A DNA stretch of 64,000 bases, from the NCBI RefSeq assembly GCF_001680005.1, contig NC_033567.1, forward strand, positions 2,294,001 through 2,358,000, read 5' to 3'. The translations under genes and the position numbers were made by a program. Position 1 is the first letter of the stretch; the number at the start of each line of letters is the position of its first letter. The DNA comes from Plasmodium coatneyi. Taxonomy: Eukaryota; Apicomplexa; Aconoidasida; Haemosporida; Plasmodiidae. The notes beneath the pieces were generated by a model. It did not search any database, was not told the DNA's origin, and saw only the letters and a program-made list of their open reading frames with translations. Positions 1 through 12,900 of this stretch are shown piece after piece.

Positions 1-381
1 CCTCCTCCTCAAAATGGCTGCTTACCCTCTTTATATATATATATATATATAGGAAAGAAATAACATAGAAGATGTTATAAAGAGGGGAAAAATGCGCTGC
101 GCACTTATTAAATACGTATACATATAGAAGTGTGTGTATAACAGGTAAACTACTGACAAAAATGCGCGTACACCATTTATATATAACAGTAAAAATTTAT
201 TTAAAATCCTTATATAAAATGTCGGAATAAATAACATGATCGACACTATTGCACACACATAAGGAAGAGAAGAAAGGGAAGGACGATGGGCGCATCGTCG
301 TTTGCACATTTTGTACACATTTACAAAACGTTCCCACAAACTGTGCTGCGGATGTCCCCCCAAAAAATGTGGTAATGTCCC
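1..381. other. Non-coding left edge of the window
   Basis: No gene is supported here. The stretch carries a (TA)n microsatellite at about 32-51 and AT-rich sequence typical of Plasmodium spacers. It ends just before the first ATG of the small spliced gene that starts at 382, so its right part is probably that gene's leader or promoter. Confidence 0.5.
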
Positions 382-1232
382 ATGGGTAAATTCGTCGGCA
401 TGGACCCCTCCCGTTCAGCGAAGCCAACCACGTATAACAACTTTGTCCATGAGGTTTTTTTCGTGGACACCACACATCTCGGCATTGATACACTCCAGGT
501 GTGCAGCCCATCCCCTCCCTGCTCGCGAAGTAGAGAGCCATAAAACGTATGCGCCTTTGCATTTGTTTGCATCTGTTCGCACATTTTCCCGCATTCTCTC
601 GCATGTACGAGCACACCCTAACGTGCTTGCCCACTTCCTTCCCTCCTTGTAGAAGGTCCGAAAGAACAACTGTGCTAGCATGCACATCGACTCTTTCATC
701 TTTCTTAGCGTGGTCATCATGATCAAGGCGTACAAACTGCTCGTATGTACGCTTTCTCCCCCTCTACAAACAGCTTGATCCATAACGGCATCATGGGACG
801 CGCACTCGGGTCACGAGTGCGCGTCGCGATCTAAGTTGTACACATGCTTTAATGTATTCCACCTCGCTTTGAACCAACCGCTTTTTCACCTCCGTGCTTC
901 CCCACCCCTCTTCAGTGCGAGTGCAAAATCTCCCCCCTTTTGTCGAGACGTCCCAATTCGAGCAGGGCCTCCTCAAATACAGCGACATAAACATCCAAGT
1001 GCAATTAAACGCAAAAAGTAAACTCCTGCACACACATCGCTGAACATAGAGAAGATTACGAGGGATCAGTCGAGATGACCATCACTTCCAACATAGTTGG
1101 AGAGGAAAACGTGTAAACATCATGTATAGCACACCTACATATCATTCGCCTGAATATAAAAAAAAGAACTTCGAAAACGAGTCCTTCCCCCTCCTCATCA
1201 ATTATATAAAGCAGTTTTACGCGAAGCAGTAA
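382..1232 (+). CDS. Small multi-exon gene of unknown function with apparent frame breaks near its 3' end
   Basis: I do not recognise this protein. Exon 1 (382-498) encodes a peptide beginning MGKFVGMDPSRSAKPTTYNN and ends CAG before a GT donor. Exon 2 (653-746) follows a TTGTAG acceptor in the same phase and encodes a hydrophobic stretch around HIDSFIFLSVVIMIKAYKLL. Exon 3 begins at 916 after a strong CTCTTCAG acceptor and reads in phase with a GTACGC donor at 747, continuing through PPFVETSQFEQGLLKYSDIN. That frame hits TGA at 1041. Coding-like sequence then continues in the next frame (about 1018-1110) and returns to the first frame (about 1113-1232), ending FPLLINYIKQFYAKQ. No intron of normal size fits these last two shifts. 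They could be assembly indels (an A5 run lies at 1013-1017), decay of the gene, or unrecognised splicing. The exon 2 donor could also be GTATGT at 743. Confidence 0.5.
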
Positions 1233-2669
1233 CCTCCATAGTGAGATGATAAATGGGTTTTTCCTTTCGGGAAGTCTTTAAATGTTTTTTTTTTAATTTT
1301 TTTTCGTACAAAATTTTTTTTTGGCCGCATCATCGCATTTTCACCGTTACTGACGAAATGAAAATTGGCCCGAGCGCACACACATGACAGTACCGTGAGG
1401 AAGAATACCACATTGTGTTCATTTAATATGCCCATCATATCTGCTTCCTTTTCTTACCTCCTTTTTTTTTTTTTTTCTCATTCCTCCTGAATATGGTCCA
1501 CTGCGACAGCAGCTTTTCATTTTCATGCGCCGTCGGCGTAGAAAAAGGTGAGTGGTTGGGTAAGTTATGTAACATAACTGCACAAACTGATTATGTAGCT
1601 TAACTGCGCGCACTGCGGCGGCGCCACATAAAAGGGAAAAATAATTCTATGCAACTTTATTGCGCAAAATGAGGAGACGAATATCCCCCCCTCAGCTACG
1701 CAAAACGGGTGTGCCCACTCAAATGAGAGCCAAATGGACACACACAACAAACTGCACAATGTGACAATGCCACGACAACACGCAAGGGGTTTAAGCAACA
1801 ATTGGGTAAGAGGGTTAAGACAGCGAGATTCCCACCGGACCCGCGCTGGATTCGCAATGAAGGGACACTGAATCCCCATGGGCTTCTGCGGGATTCCCAC
1901 TGGTTGCCCAATTGCGATAACTAAGCCACATAAAAAAAAATCAGTCCGCAGTTAAATCAACCGCTGAACTCTTTTTTTTTTTTTTTTTTTTTTTTTCTCT
2001 ATCTACTCAATAACACACTTCATCACAGACGTTGCGCACTGCTCTGCTCTGTTGTGCGCGTCTGCAATCGTGCGTGTAATCTTGTGAGCCCCAAAATGTG
2101 CACTTAATAATGATACGTACAAAAACATATACATATATAAAACAAGGCGCGCGCGCTGCGCGTGTTACTTTTGACATTACACACAAAAACGCACGTGCGG
2201 GGGGAAGTGGCCCATATAAAAATGGTCACATATATGTTTCTGCATATATGTATGTGCCTTTATTTACGAACAAACACATTTTAAGACTCTCGCCTTTGAG
2301 GTGGTTAAATGAGAGGCGTGTGTGTAAACAAACGGGAAGAATGGAACAAAGTGAAAAAGGAAAAGCGGAGAAAAATGTGTTTTCCTTTTTTGTTCTTCTC
2401 TTCTTCCATCACAAATGTGGAGAAATGGTTTCTCCCTTCATCGAGCAGCACATGGCTGCGAACGGGGTTCGTTTCTTCTTCCCCACATGGTGTGGTCTCC
2501 CGTTTTATTTTTTCACTGATGGGTTGGCTGAGCGGTTGACCGGTTGATTGATTTTTTTTTTTTTTTTTTATACATTGACCGTTTCGATCATTATGAAAAA
2601 TTCCAAAGTTTGGGGATTCCCCAATTCGGGTTTCTATATATACATATATTTTCACCCCTTGCCTGCAAA
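1233..2669. other. Intergenic spacer, convergent between the 382-1232 gene and PMT
   Basis: I see no gene in this stretch. It holds T-rich and A-rich runs, including a run of 25 T at 1972-1996 and shorter runs near 1277-1320, 1460-1475 and 2551-2570. Open frames here are short, overlap on both strands and lack coding character. Both flanking genes end toward this spacer, so it should contain two 3' untranslated regions. Confidence 0.5.
1972..1996. repeat. T25 homopolymer
   Basis: An uninterrupted run of 25 T lies in the spacer 3' of PMT. Long dA/dT tracts are common in Plasmodium intergenic DNA and mark nucleosome-poor sequence. The exact length is unreliable in most assemblies. Confidence 0.85.
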
Positions 2670-3933
2670 TCAGATCATCTTCTGCGCCTTGAAGTAGCCC
2701 CACTTTTGCAGGTGCCTCTTGGTGTCCTTAATCTTTCTGGTCCACCCGTCCTTCAAGGAGTTATACTCCTCAGTTGGGTACACCTTCAAGAACTCGTCTT
2801 TTTTTTCCTCCAATTTGTTGAGTTCCATCTGTAGTAACTCCAGCCAGTAGTCGCTTATATCCTTTGCTTCCACATTTTGGAACTTGCACGACTTAATCAG
2901 ATCTCCATAATCTTGGATAGGAAGGAGGGTATACTTTCTCTTCTGAATGTAGGCCTTGAATTCTTCGTCCCAATTTTCTATCTTATCAGCACAGTAGTCG
3001 GTTATTAAGAGAATTCCATTTGGCTTTAGCCACTTGTAGCATTTTTCAAATAACTTTTTTTTGTCCACATAAGGCAAATGTAAAATGGAGTCTCTGCTGT
3101 ATATCATGTCGAACGTGCTTTCTGGAAAGTCTTTCTTCAGAATATCCATTGCTTCAAATTCGATCTTTGCTTTATCTTTGTTTCTTAGCTTGGCTACGGT
3201 GATCATCTTTTCGCAAATGTCCACTCCGTGCACATACGCATCGTACTTCTGATTTATGTATTTGCAGCCGCCACCGAGGCCGGAGCCGATGTCTGCAGGT
3301 GGGTAAAACAATGCGTCAAAAAGGGAAAAAATGGAAACAATTTGGAAAAAATTTTGTCTTAAAATGAGACCCACATTCAACGCACCGACGCGTACCTCCC
3401 ACGAATGGCTTCCTTACCTAGTACTTTCGAATTTGGTTCCAAATGTATGTCGCTCAAAATTTTCGTCGTTGCAACTATTCCTCCAGAGGAAATGTAATCC
3501 CTGTTGGGTGGGGAAATGCCAGCGTAACATTGTGAAGGTGAAGCGGTGATACAGTCGCGGTGTGCATGTGTACACACAGATAAATGGCTACATGGAGCAT
3601 TGGACGGGGGTAAATAAAGCTACGCATAGGCCGTGTTAAGGTGGGCTAGCTGGCTTATCACATTATAAGCTATCATATCATAATCCTTTTTGTGCTTTTT
3701 TTTTTTTTTTTTTTTGTTTACTCTCCAAATATAAATTCATAGGCTTTTATTCCTACACATTTGATGAGGGAAAGAGGGAAAGGGAAATTAATATTTACAT
3801 GATCCTAAAATTGGAAAACTTATGCATGCGCATAAATATGTGTACGGTTCACGCAATAGAACGATTTGGTAATACCTTCATCAGAGTATTGGTTGTTCTC
3901 CAGGTATTCGATATCTACTGATTCGCTATTCAT
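2670..3933 (-). CDS. PMT: Phosphoethanolamine N-methyltransferase
   Basis: The gene has four exons on the minus strand: 3876-3933, 3722-3752, 3418-3500 and 2670-3292, all with GT-AG borders and matching phases. It encodes 264 aa, close to the P. falciparum enzyme. The product is the plant-like single-domain methyltransferase that converts phosphoethanolamine to phosphocholine with three SAM-dependent methylations, feeding phosphatidylcholine synthesis from serine-derived ethanolamine. The SAM-binding glycine motif DIGSGLGGG is at residues 58-66 and the following acidic residue is in HGVDIC (Asp82). The catalytic Tyr-His pair known from PfPMT (Tyr19/His132) is present as Tyr16 in ENNQYSDEG and His129 in YSRDSILHL. 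The short first exon and the 31-nt second exon are easily missed: the longest single open frame starts inside the third intron and would lack Tyr16. No sign of truncation. Confidence 0.95.
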
Positions 3934-6900
3934 TTTGTTGAATGAAAGGAGCGAATCTGAAAGGGTTTTTTTTTTTTTCTTTTAATATGCGAATACTTAG
4001 GACTGCGAGGCCAAGAGAAACTGACTATTGGGCATATATTTACGAGGTGTGGAAAAACGATTGCGAATAAGGAAAAAAAAAACGATAAAATGGAAAATGT
4101 GAGTTTAACACCTTTATGTGCTCGTGAAAGGTGTCACTTTCGCCTTTTCGATAAAATTGCTTGTAATTTGCCAATTGTGTAAAATAAGTTTCGAAAAAAG
4201 TGGAAAAAAAGTTGTTTTGTGTTGGGTAAGGTGTACTTGCGAAAAATTTGAATGTGAATTATTTTTTTATTTGAAATGTTTTTTAATTTGATTTTATTTT
4301 TCCATTTTTTTTTAGTAGGCTTTTTAATTTAATTTATTTTTCCGCTCCCTTTTAAGCCCCTTCCAAGGTGCTTCTGTTTGCATGGGGTAGAATGAGAAAG
4401 ATCATGTGGTGTCGCGCATGTTTCACACCTTGTGTACTGGCCCAGCACATGTGTCGATTAGCACATATGCATGCGCGAAGAGGTGGGGAGGATTCATCTA
4501 TGTGGTAGGCACGTTTATATGTACATATGTGCGTAACCGGAGAACGCCTACATACGTACGTATTCGTGCTCCTGAGGGGATATACCCCTACACCTCTTTC
4601 CCCCTTTTGGTAAAAACGGAAGTGTATTAATCTGTGCTGAACTTCAATGGAATACGCAGGGGAATTTCTCTATGTTTACGCTATGCCACCACTCTTCCAC
4701 TGTGGATGCTTTGACGACACGTACACCCAGCAAGGCGCACAATGAGAGACTCACATAACGCATATACATATAAAGGGTATGCCCAAGTGGGGCCATACAT
4801 ATATACAAGTACCTACATATGTGCACATATATACATATATTGTGCATGCTTACTGGGCTTACATCCCATGCGCCCCAACGAATGCACCTGTCGTTCCTCA
4901 AAAGAGCATGCAAAAGTGTAAATCAACCATCACACCTTTTTTCTGTAGACCTTTCGCCTGCACAGGGAGCTAAGCATATAGTCAGAAAAGAAAAGCTATT
5001 CCTCCAACGAAGAAGCGTGGCGATAAACGAATTTTCACGTGACCTTTTTTTTGCGGCGACAAAAGGAATAAAAAAAAAATGTTTTATTTTCCGAAATGTA
5101 CCTCTCTCCGCATGAGAAAAGGAGGAACCACGGACGAGGCTATTTTTTTTTTTTTTTTCCCATTTTGCGTGAATTTTTTTAAAAAATTAAAATTTCCACC
5201 GCTGAACGGGAAACATTACTGTTCACGCGTCCCTCTTCCGTTGGCGCATATTGCAGCGCATAAACGTTAACTTAGATAAGGGGCGTGTTGTGAGTTGAGG
5301 GGGGGGCAGATTATTGGAGACCCTAGTACTCGGCTGTGCGTGTGAGTATACATATGTATATTTTATATGTACATACATATGCGCACATTTCGGGGAACAT
5401 ACACCCGCTCGCAGACACTTTCGCGTAAGTAGGTCTCCGCGGCTAAATTGTAAAAGTGGAAAAGGAAGACCAGGACACCAAACCCTTTCCAACACAAACG
5501 GTCATTTCGCAATCGAATAAAACCCCACACAAGGGTGCACGCGGTATGAACCTGCCAAATGCGTACACATGGATATATATATATGAAGAGGAAAAAACAT
5601 TTCTGCGGCTTCCCTTATTTGCGCGCATACCACCTTTGTAAGGGAATATTTTCCCTGTTTTGAAAAACTCTCCATTTTATTTTTCAACAAATTGTCGAAA
5701 GGTGAAAAAGCGCAGAAAAAAGGAAAAGAAAAAATAAAATTCCTATAAAAACGCGAATAAACATTTTATAAACGAACAACCAATGGGCTTTACAGCACGG
5801 TATCAACGCTGTTTTAAGTAAAAATAAAAGAAACACAAATGTTTTACACAAGTAGGCATAAGCTAAGCCCAGCATCCTACTCCCACCCATTATAAGCTGC
5901 GGCGTAAATTACGTACTTCCTTTTTCGCCTTGAATTTATGTGGCGACCTTACGGCGAAAAAAAAAAAAAAGGACTTAGCAGTTCTGCAAGCTTTATAAAA
6001 ATTCCCTGTCCTTATTTTTATTTTTCAAAAAGGTTTTTTTTCTTTTACTTTATGATATATTTCATTTTTCTTATTTTTTTTTTTTTTTTTTTCCATTTCG
6101 ATTTAACAATCGAATGGTTATTTTTATGTAAAAATTCACGTTTTCCCCTCAAATGTTAAGCTACAATTCTGATGACAAAGGGGAAAAAAAAAAAAAAATT
6201 CATTTTGTTCGTAATGACAACAGGAAATATTACATCACAGATCTCAAATTAACTGCATATTCGTTTACATAATATATCTATCATTTTTTCTTTCCTTTTT
6301 TTTGTTAAAAATTTTTTTTTTACCTGTAACAAAAACCGAGGAGAGACACCGGTACTCGCTTGTACCATGTTTCAGCCTCCAGTTCAGTTAAAGATAAAAG
6401 TGACCTGCCTTGCATATGCATGTATGCTTATATGTATACGCACCTACATATGCTGTGCCCTCTGGTAACAGAAGGGTAAGCGGGCGAATGGGCCATTTTG
6501 ATGAAAAAGGAAACTCCCACGTCCTCCGCAGAGACAGTTTCCAGCGAGAAATTCTGCAACATTTTTGTGAAAACCGTGGCCAGTTAAAAATAAATAAAAG
6601 GGAAAAACAAGAAAAAGTTATTTAGCCGATTGGACTTAATTCAACAGAGCAAAGCAAATTTGAATTTCCATCACGTCGCTTGCCCGTTCAGGAAGTGCTA
6701 CGCTCCCATTTTGCCCATCGCAAAGGGGAGAGAACCAGAATAAAAGAATCGGCCATTTTCAAACGAACAGTGCATAGACAAAGCATTAAACAGTTATAGC
6801 GGAACACGTACACCACCTCGTGGATGCGTTTATTCGCACGTATTTCTACAAAAATACATAATGTGTGCAGTTGTATAAGCCGAAGAAGGAGAGAAGCAAA

Positions 6901-6979
6901 ACCCCCTTCTGAATGCTTCCACCCCTCCCACATGTAGTAGTTAAGTGCATATCCAAATGTATAATAACGAATTAAAAAA
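3934..6979. other. 3 kb divergent intergenic region between PMT and the ApiAP2 gene
   Basis: I see no convincing coding exon. The region must hold the promoters and leaders of both PMT (leftward) and the ApiAP2 gene (rightward). It contains many dA/dT tracts (for example 3697-3716, 5142-5159, 5957-5970, 6069-6091 and 6187-6198) and several short frames with ATGs that could act as upstream ORFs. GCATGC-type palindromes occur near 3822-3832 and 4467-4475. Confidence 0.5.
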
Positions 6980-9900
6980 ATGAAGGAAAGGTTAAACGAA
7001 GGGGAGGAAATCATTATGCACAGTGGGGAGGAGGTGCATCCGAGTGTGAGCACAAAAGGACAACACATTCACGAACCCACCAGCTTTGACAAAAAAGCTG
7101 TAAATTTTAACCACATGGCGCATGCAAATTATCCCTTTTTATTACACACAAGTGATAAAGGAGGCAGCCTCGAGTGGAATTCGCAGAATGCTCCTTATGT
7201 CAACTTAGCAAGTGCCTATGACCCCACCATGGGGCTCAGCATAAGCCACCCCAGTGGCGACAAGCAAAGTCAAATAAGGCAAAGTAACCATGAGTCTTGC
7301 ATGAAGAGCCCCATGAGTAACACCCCCATAAATACGTCCAACATGGCAGTGACAAACGGAGCGGGTCTTAACCCGAATAATGGCAACTTCTGCACTGCCA
7401 TGTACAGTGGAGGAATTCCCGAAAAAAAGGAGAGCCAAAAAGGTTATATCGGTGAAGACAAAAACCGGAGCAGTAAACAAAACCCCCTGACCCCCATGAA
7501 AAAAAATCCCACTAGTGTAATTTCTTACCGGAACGGCATGAACACTAATAGAATGAGAAATGCCACATCTGGGGGGTCATTTACACCAAATAAGAATGTG
7601 CAGAATGGTGAGGCAGACAATTTAATGATCCACCAGAGTCGCATAAACCATGTTCAGCAGGATGGTTTGGTTGGAGACAAAGATGAGACGTCTACTCTCC
7701 TTCCTGTAAATAATAACAGTAGTGATTGTTTAGCATCTATGCTTAGTAACGGCCCGGAGGGGTACATTCAAAGTGTCCCAACAAACTACCAAATGGGGTG
7801 GACGTGCAGTAACGAATGGGGTGAAATCCAAACACAGGGTGTCCCTCCAAGTGTAAACAACCCCAACAAACAGACTTACGGCATTTCCCCTTTAAACAGC
7901 AGTACCACTTCCGTGCCGCATAATCCTTGTGCTTCTCATAATTTCCAGTTTGACAAAAGTAGCAGTGCCAACGGTGGTCACCTTCCCAGTGGTGTAAATT
8001 TTAATAACCACCCAACGAGCAGTTTATGGTACCATCCGGATGGGCACCATATCGGTAGTAGGACTAACTCAATCTACCTGAACGGGGACATGATGAAAAT
8101 CCCAACCAGTGAAGACTTGCATGTTATTCCCCCAAACGGTTCTACAACTAGCAGTGGTAGCTACCATGTTAGTGGTGAGGGGACAAATCAGATAAATAAC
8201 CCGAACGGTAGAAAGGAACTGTTAGCAGATCAATGGAGGAATGAAGAACGTCTCACCAAGCAGGCGAACAGGACAAGCTATAGAATTAGAAGGAAGGTGG
8301 ACAGTTCACGTACCGGTGAATCGTACGAAATGCGTAGCAGTGAGTATGAACCGACTGGGCAATGCCATCTACAGCAGGGGCAGCCCAAATTTGCCAGTAG
8401 TGAGGGATGCATATACCCAAGTGGAACCCCTCTAATAAATACATGTGGTAGTTTCCCTGTTAGAAGTACCATTCGGGAAGACGACAATTTTAACACACAT
8501 ATGGGTAGCAGGCAGGATGGCCAACCAATGGGCCCTCCACAGGGGAAAATCCAATTCGAGGAACAAATGGATAACACGTATAGCATAGTGAAGAACCCAT
8601 TGACAGTGAACCGAATGGTACGTGCAAATAACTCCACTCCAGTAATCTCAAACAATTTGATCAACAGTTCATGTGCCCCCTTTGTAAATAATCCAGTGCA
8701 GAATTGCCAACATTTGGAGGAGAGAAGGTTCTTCCCCATCAAGGGCAACTACTGCATGGGCAGCATAGAAAGTCCATACCCATTTGGTGGCAACCAGATG
8801 GAAGATCTAAGCAGCTTCATGAAATTGTATAATAATGGTAATACTGAAGATGACACTGAGATGTCCGCATGGTCAACACGAGGGGGTTATCCCCAGAAGG
8901 AGGTTCTTAACAGTCACATGAGCAACACTAAAGAGAGTCACAGCAGTTTAATACGTAGTAGTGGGGATGGAGACGCAACCCTTCATATGTGTAGTTCTCC
9001 TGGTGTGAATAACATGCCGCAGAGGAGCATAAGTAGTTGTTCACGCCAGCTCAGTTTGTTAGATTCGCCGAATGGGGTGAATAATGAGCAGGAGGAAACT
9101 CTACAACGACAAAACATGTACGACTTGTACGTGCAGTCCCTCTTGAATGGGGTGAGTGGAGTAACGAACCCGAATGGGCAACGGGGGGAAAGGAATGACC
9201 AGTTAGTATTATTCAATTTAAAAAACATGCGTAGTAGAATTACCGGGAAGACCCCCCAAATGGCCAACAATTATTTGTCCTACTTAGACCATTATATTGC
9301 CTCCCTACGTCTACTCTACAACAAACTACTCAGCAACAGAAATTTGATATTCATCCTGGCGAAGGAAGTATTTGCACCAAAAAGAAAGAGGGATAAAAAA
9401 AAATACAGTGATGATAAGGCGCCCACATTTGATAGTAAGCATTCCTATGTACAAGAATTGTTAGCAGCTCTTCTACCACAACCACCTGTCTTTCCGCCGT
9501 TCGAAATTTGGATCTACATGGGAAAAAAAAATGCCAGTCAATTACACAAACTGCACCTAACAATATATATAATTTATCAGAAAATTATTTGCAACATTTC
9601 TAACATCCTTTTAAAAATTAATAACGACATGGTGAGTTACGCAGGGAAGAATAAATTTAGCAAACGCAACGGGACGGACTCGCTTAATGATTATGTGAAT
9701 GACAATAAGGGGGAGGGGGTGAAGCGAAGTGATTCCCCCTTTTTGAGTGCCACAAAGGGGGAAGATCCGCTTGGGGGATTCGACAGTAGAGAGTATGTGG
9801 CGAAGAGGGAAGAAGGGACTTTCCACGTGGAGGATGTGGACTATCTGATCGACAAAGCTGACGCGGTTGACTCGGTTAACTCGATTGACGCGATGTGCAT

Positions 9901-12900
9901 CCCCGTGGAGCCAGAGCGTGAGACGATCTACAACAGGCGCCCTTCCCAAATGAAGGAAAACGAGTCTAATATCCATAAGGGAGACATCCCCAGAAAATGC
10001 CTCTTCCGAATTGACCAGAAATTAGACATGATGATGGCCTCAATTGATAACATAAGCAAAATGATGAAGTTGGCAACAAAGGGGGATGGACGCAATAGCA
10101 GTAAGGACCCCTCAGTAGACTCCCCCGATGGGGAAAACAAACCGATCGATGTGGGGGAAGACGGGAATAACATCCAGCAGGATGAAAAAAGTGGCCTTGA
10201 AAAAGAAGGTAAAATGGTTAAACATGCAGAACGTGTAAGTGAAGACATCTCCCCAAGTGGGTGTCAATCAGCGCACATTAGCATCAACCCAAAGGATGGC
10301 CAAATAGTCGCCTACGACGAGGTAAAAAGTACTGATGGACCCCTCCTTGAAAAGGTGACCAAGTTAAATTATAGTAACTGTTTAGAAAAGGACAATCCTG
10401 TAAAGTTACTGAACGAGCTAAAGTACGAACTTAGAAATGTGTACAACGAAATACGATCTTTAAAGAGGCATCACAGTTACTACCTGTCTAGTGGAAATAA
10501 CGGAGAGGAGGAAAGCTCCCTAGAATTGGTTAACCCCAATGATGACAACGGGGACGATTATGGCATTCCACGAGATGGCAGTGCAGTGTCAAATATGAAG
10601 ATAAAAGAAGCAGATGAAACATGTCTCCTAAACGATTTCTTATACAGCCAAAGTGAACGTTCCAACCCGTTGGTAAATGCACAAACAGGGGATTACTACT
10701 CTTGTGGGAGCAAAAAAAATGAAAAAAAGATAAAGTTGAAGAAGCAAAATGAACTACTTAATAGCCTCATAAATAGCAGCATTTGCTCCAACGAACAAAT
10801 TAATAAGGATATCATCTATGACCTGAAGTACACAGATGATATTTTCAAGAAGCTTTTATTTTTATGTAGAAATTTTTACACAAATTTATCCGAATATAAG
10901 GACTATGCTTTGGAGCCGTTTCAGGAAAATGAAATGGGCCTAACTAATTTGGGTCATGTCAACAGTTTTGGGTACATGGACAATCAGGCGTTCTTTCCCA
11001 TGAAGCCACTTCCCCCTAGTGGGGAATTACCACCCAGAGTGGATTTACCAGAGGGGAAGGATCACCCCCCCATGTGTAAGGAAAATGGACACATTGACCC
11101 GCACAGTATTGAGCAAGTGAATGGCCACCCCGTCAAAGCGGAAGATGACACATCAAATGTAGCGCCAATCATAGGCAGCGGCGGTGGGGACGAGGATGTT
11201 AACTCTGGCGAGGAAACTCTTCTGAGTGACGACCAGGTCGGATCAACGAACTTGGCAAACTACGGCAGGTACACAAATTTGGGAGGTGTCTGCATGTATG
11301 ATGCGTCGGAATGTTCCACCACGAAAAGTCAGGACGACCTCCGTGGAAGGAACAACCCCCCCTGGGTGGAACTACCGATGGAGAAGAAAGAAGATAAAGA
11401 GGGTGCACATGAAGTGGATTCCTTTTTTGCCAAATTGGATAATCAAGAAGAACTGATGGAAGTTTGTGGAGAGACCCCCCAAAGGGTGATTTTGCAGATG
11501 GGCGAAATGGACAACTACGCAGCTGCCTATAACAGGGGTAGAAACGGAGACGTACTTTATAGTCCTTTCTCAAAGGCCACTAATGGGGATTACGCACAAA
11601 TGGAAGTAGGCTTCAGTAGCATCGCAGATAATGTAGATGATAGTGGTGCTGTGCATGCCCCGGCAGGAACGCTGTTTAGTACCACACAAAATGGATTTAA
11701 CTATAGTTACCCTAATGAGCAGCATAGAGGCCATGCCTACAGCGACATAAGGAGTTCATTCATTAGGGATACATCCCATGTCAATTCGGAACACCCATAT
11801 GTGCAGCGTGCAATTGTCTCTGAAGGGAGTGTTGGTAGTGTTGGTGGCCCATATGTACTGGTGAAAGATACGGAAGAGATAACAAAGCAGGGAACATATA
11901 TGAACAATTCGTACGTGCAAAACGATTTAGGGACAGCTAAAAATAGTAGTTACCTTTTAAGCAGTGCACAAAATATGTACTACCCAAATGAGGATAATTT
12001 GCCAATAGGCTTTGAAAACACGGAAGGGCAAGTCCGTAATGATTGTGCGAAGTATGAACCGAGTGTTTCCAACGCATATGCTGTTAACACGAGTGGTAAT
12101 ATGAAAATTGATGATTCCTCCCAAAGATTCAGTACCCCAATGACGAGGTGCTTAAATGCTGATGGGAGTTACGTTAGGGGGGATGTAATGGGGAATTGCC
12201 TACAAGTGCCCCACTCCGTATCCCACAAAAATCAACAGTTCGGTATGTTCAATTGTGTTGCTGCGAATCGTTTAGCGCCAACAGATACAGATTTAGCGAA
12301 CCATAACGGAATAAACGGAAGCGTAGGTTACTACACGGATGAAAGTGCACTACCAAGTATGTTCACCTTCCAGGGGGTACAAAATAGCTTTCAAAACGGC
12401 GCCGGTAAGAACGACATAAGAAGTGACCAATTTGCAACCAACGAAGCAACAAATAATTTCACCAATTCCAGTGATGCAGGGATGATTAACCAGTTTTCCC
12501 ATAATGATACACCATCGATGAACATGCACCATGTGGATAATGTGCTTCATAGTAAACCCACCTACCGAACAACAGAGGAGGGAAATACGTTTAAGGATGC
12601 CCTAAACGAAGGGGAAAACTTCACAGAAAAAATATACAGCCATAATGGGAACTACTTTAATAACGCCGAACTGAGAGACACTATAGAAGATGTATCAGAT
12701 AATGAAGTGAACAGTGGAGGGAATCCAAACTTGGGAGAGGACGAAAATACCTTCGATGAGGGTTCTTCTTACTTTTTAAAAAATGGCGTTATCACGAGTG
12801 ACCTGTCTGATCATTGGAAGGTCAGGTCAAACTTTGCAAATAACTTAAACAGAGTAAAGAGCGAATCTTGGAATGGAGAAGACATAAACGTAAGCAACTT

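Noticed and set aside
2670..3380. PMT starting at an internal ATG at 3380
   Set aside because: That frame runs through the third intron and would lack the catalytic Tyr16 and the N-terminal lid. The four-exon model restores the family N-terminus.
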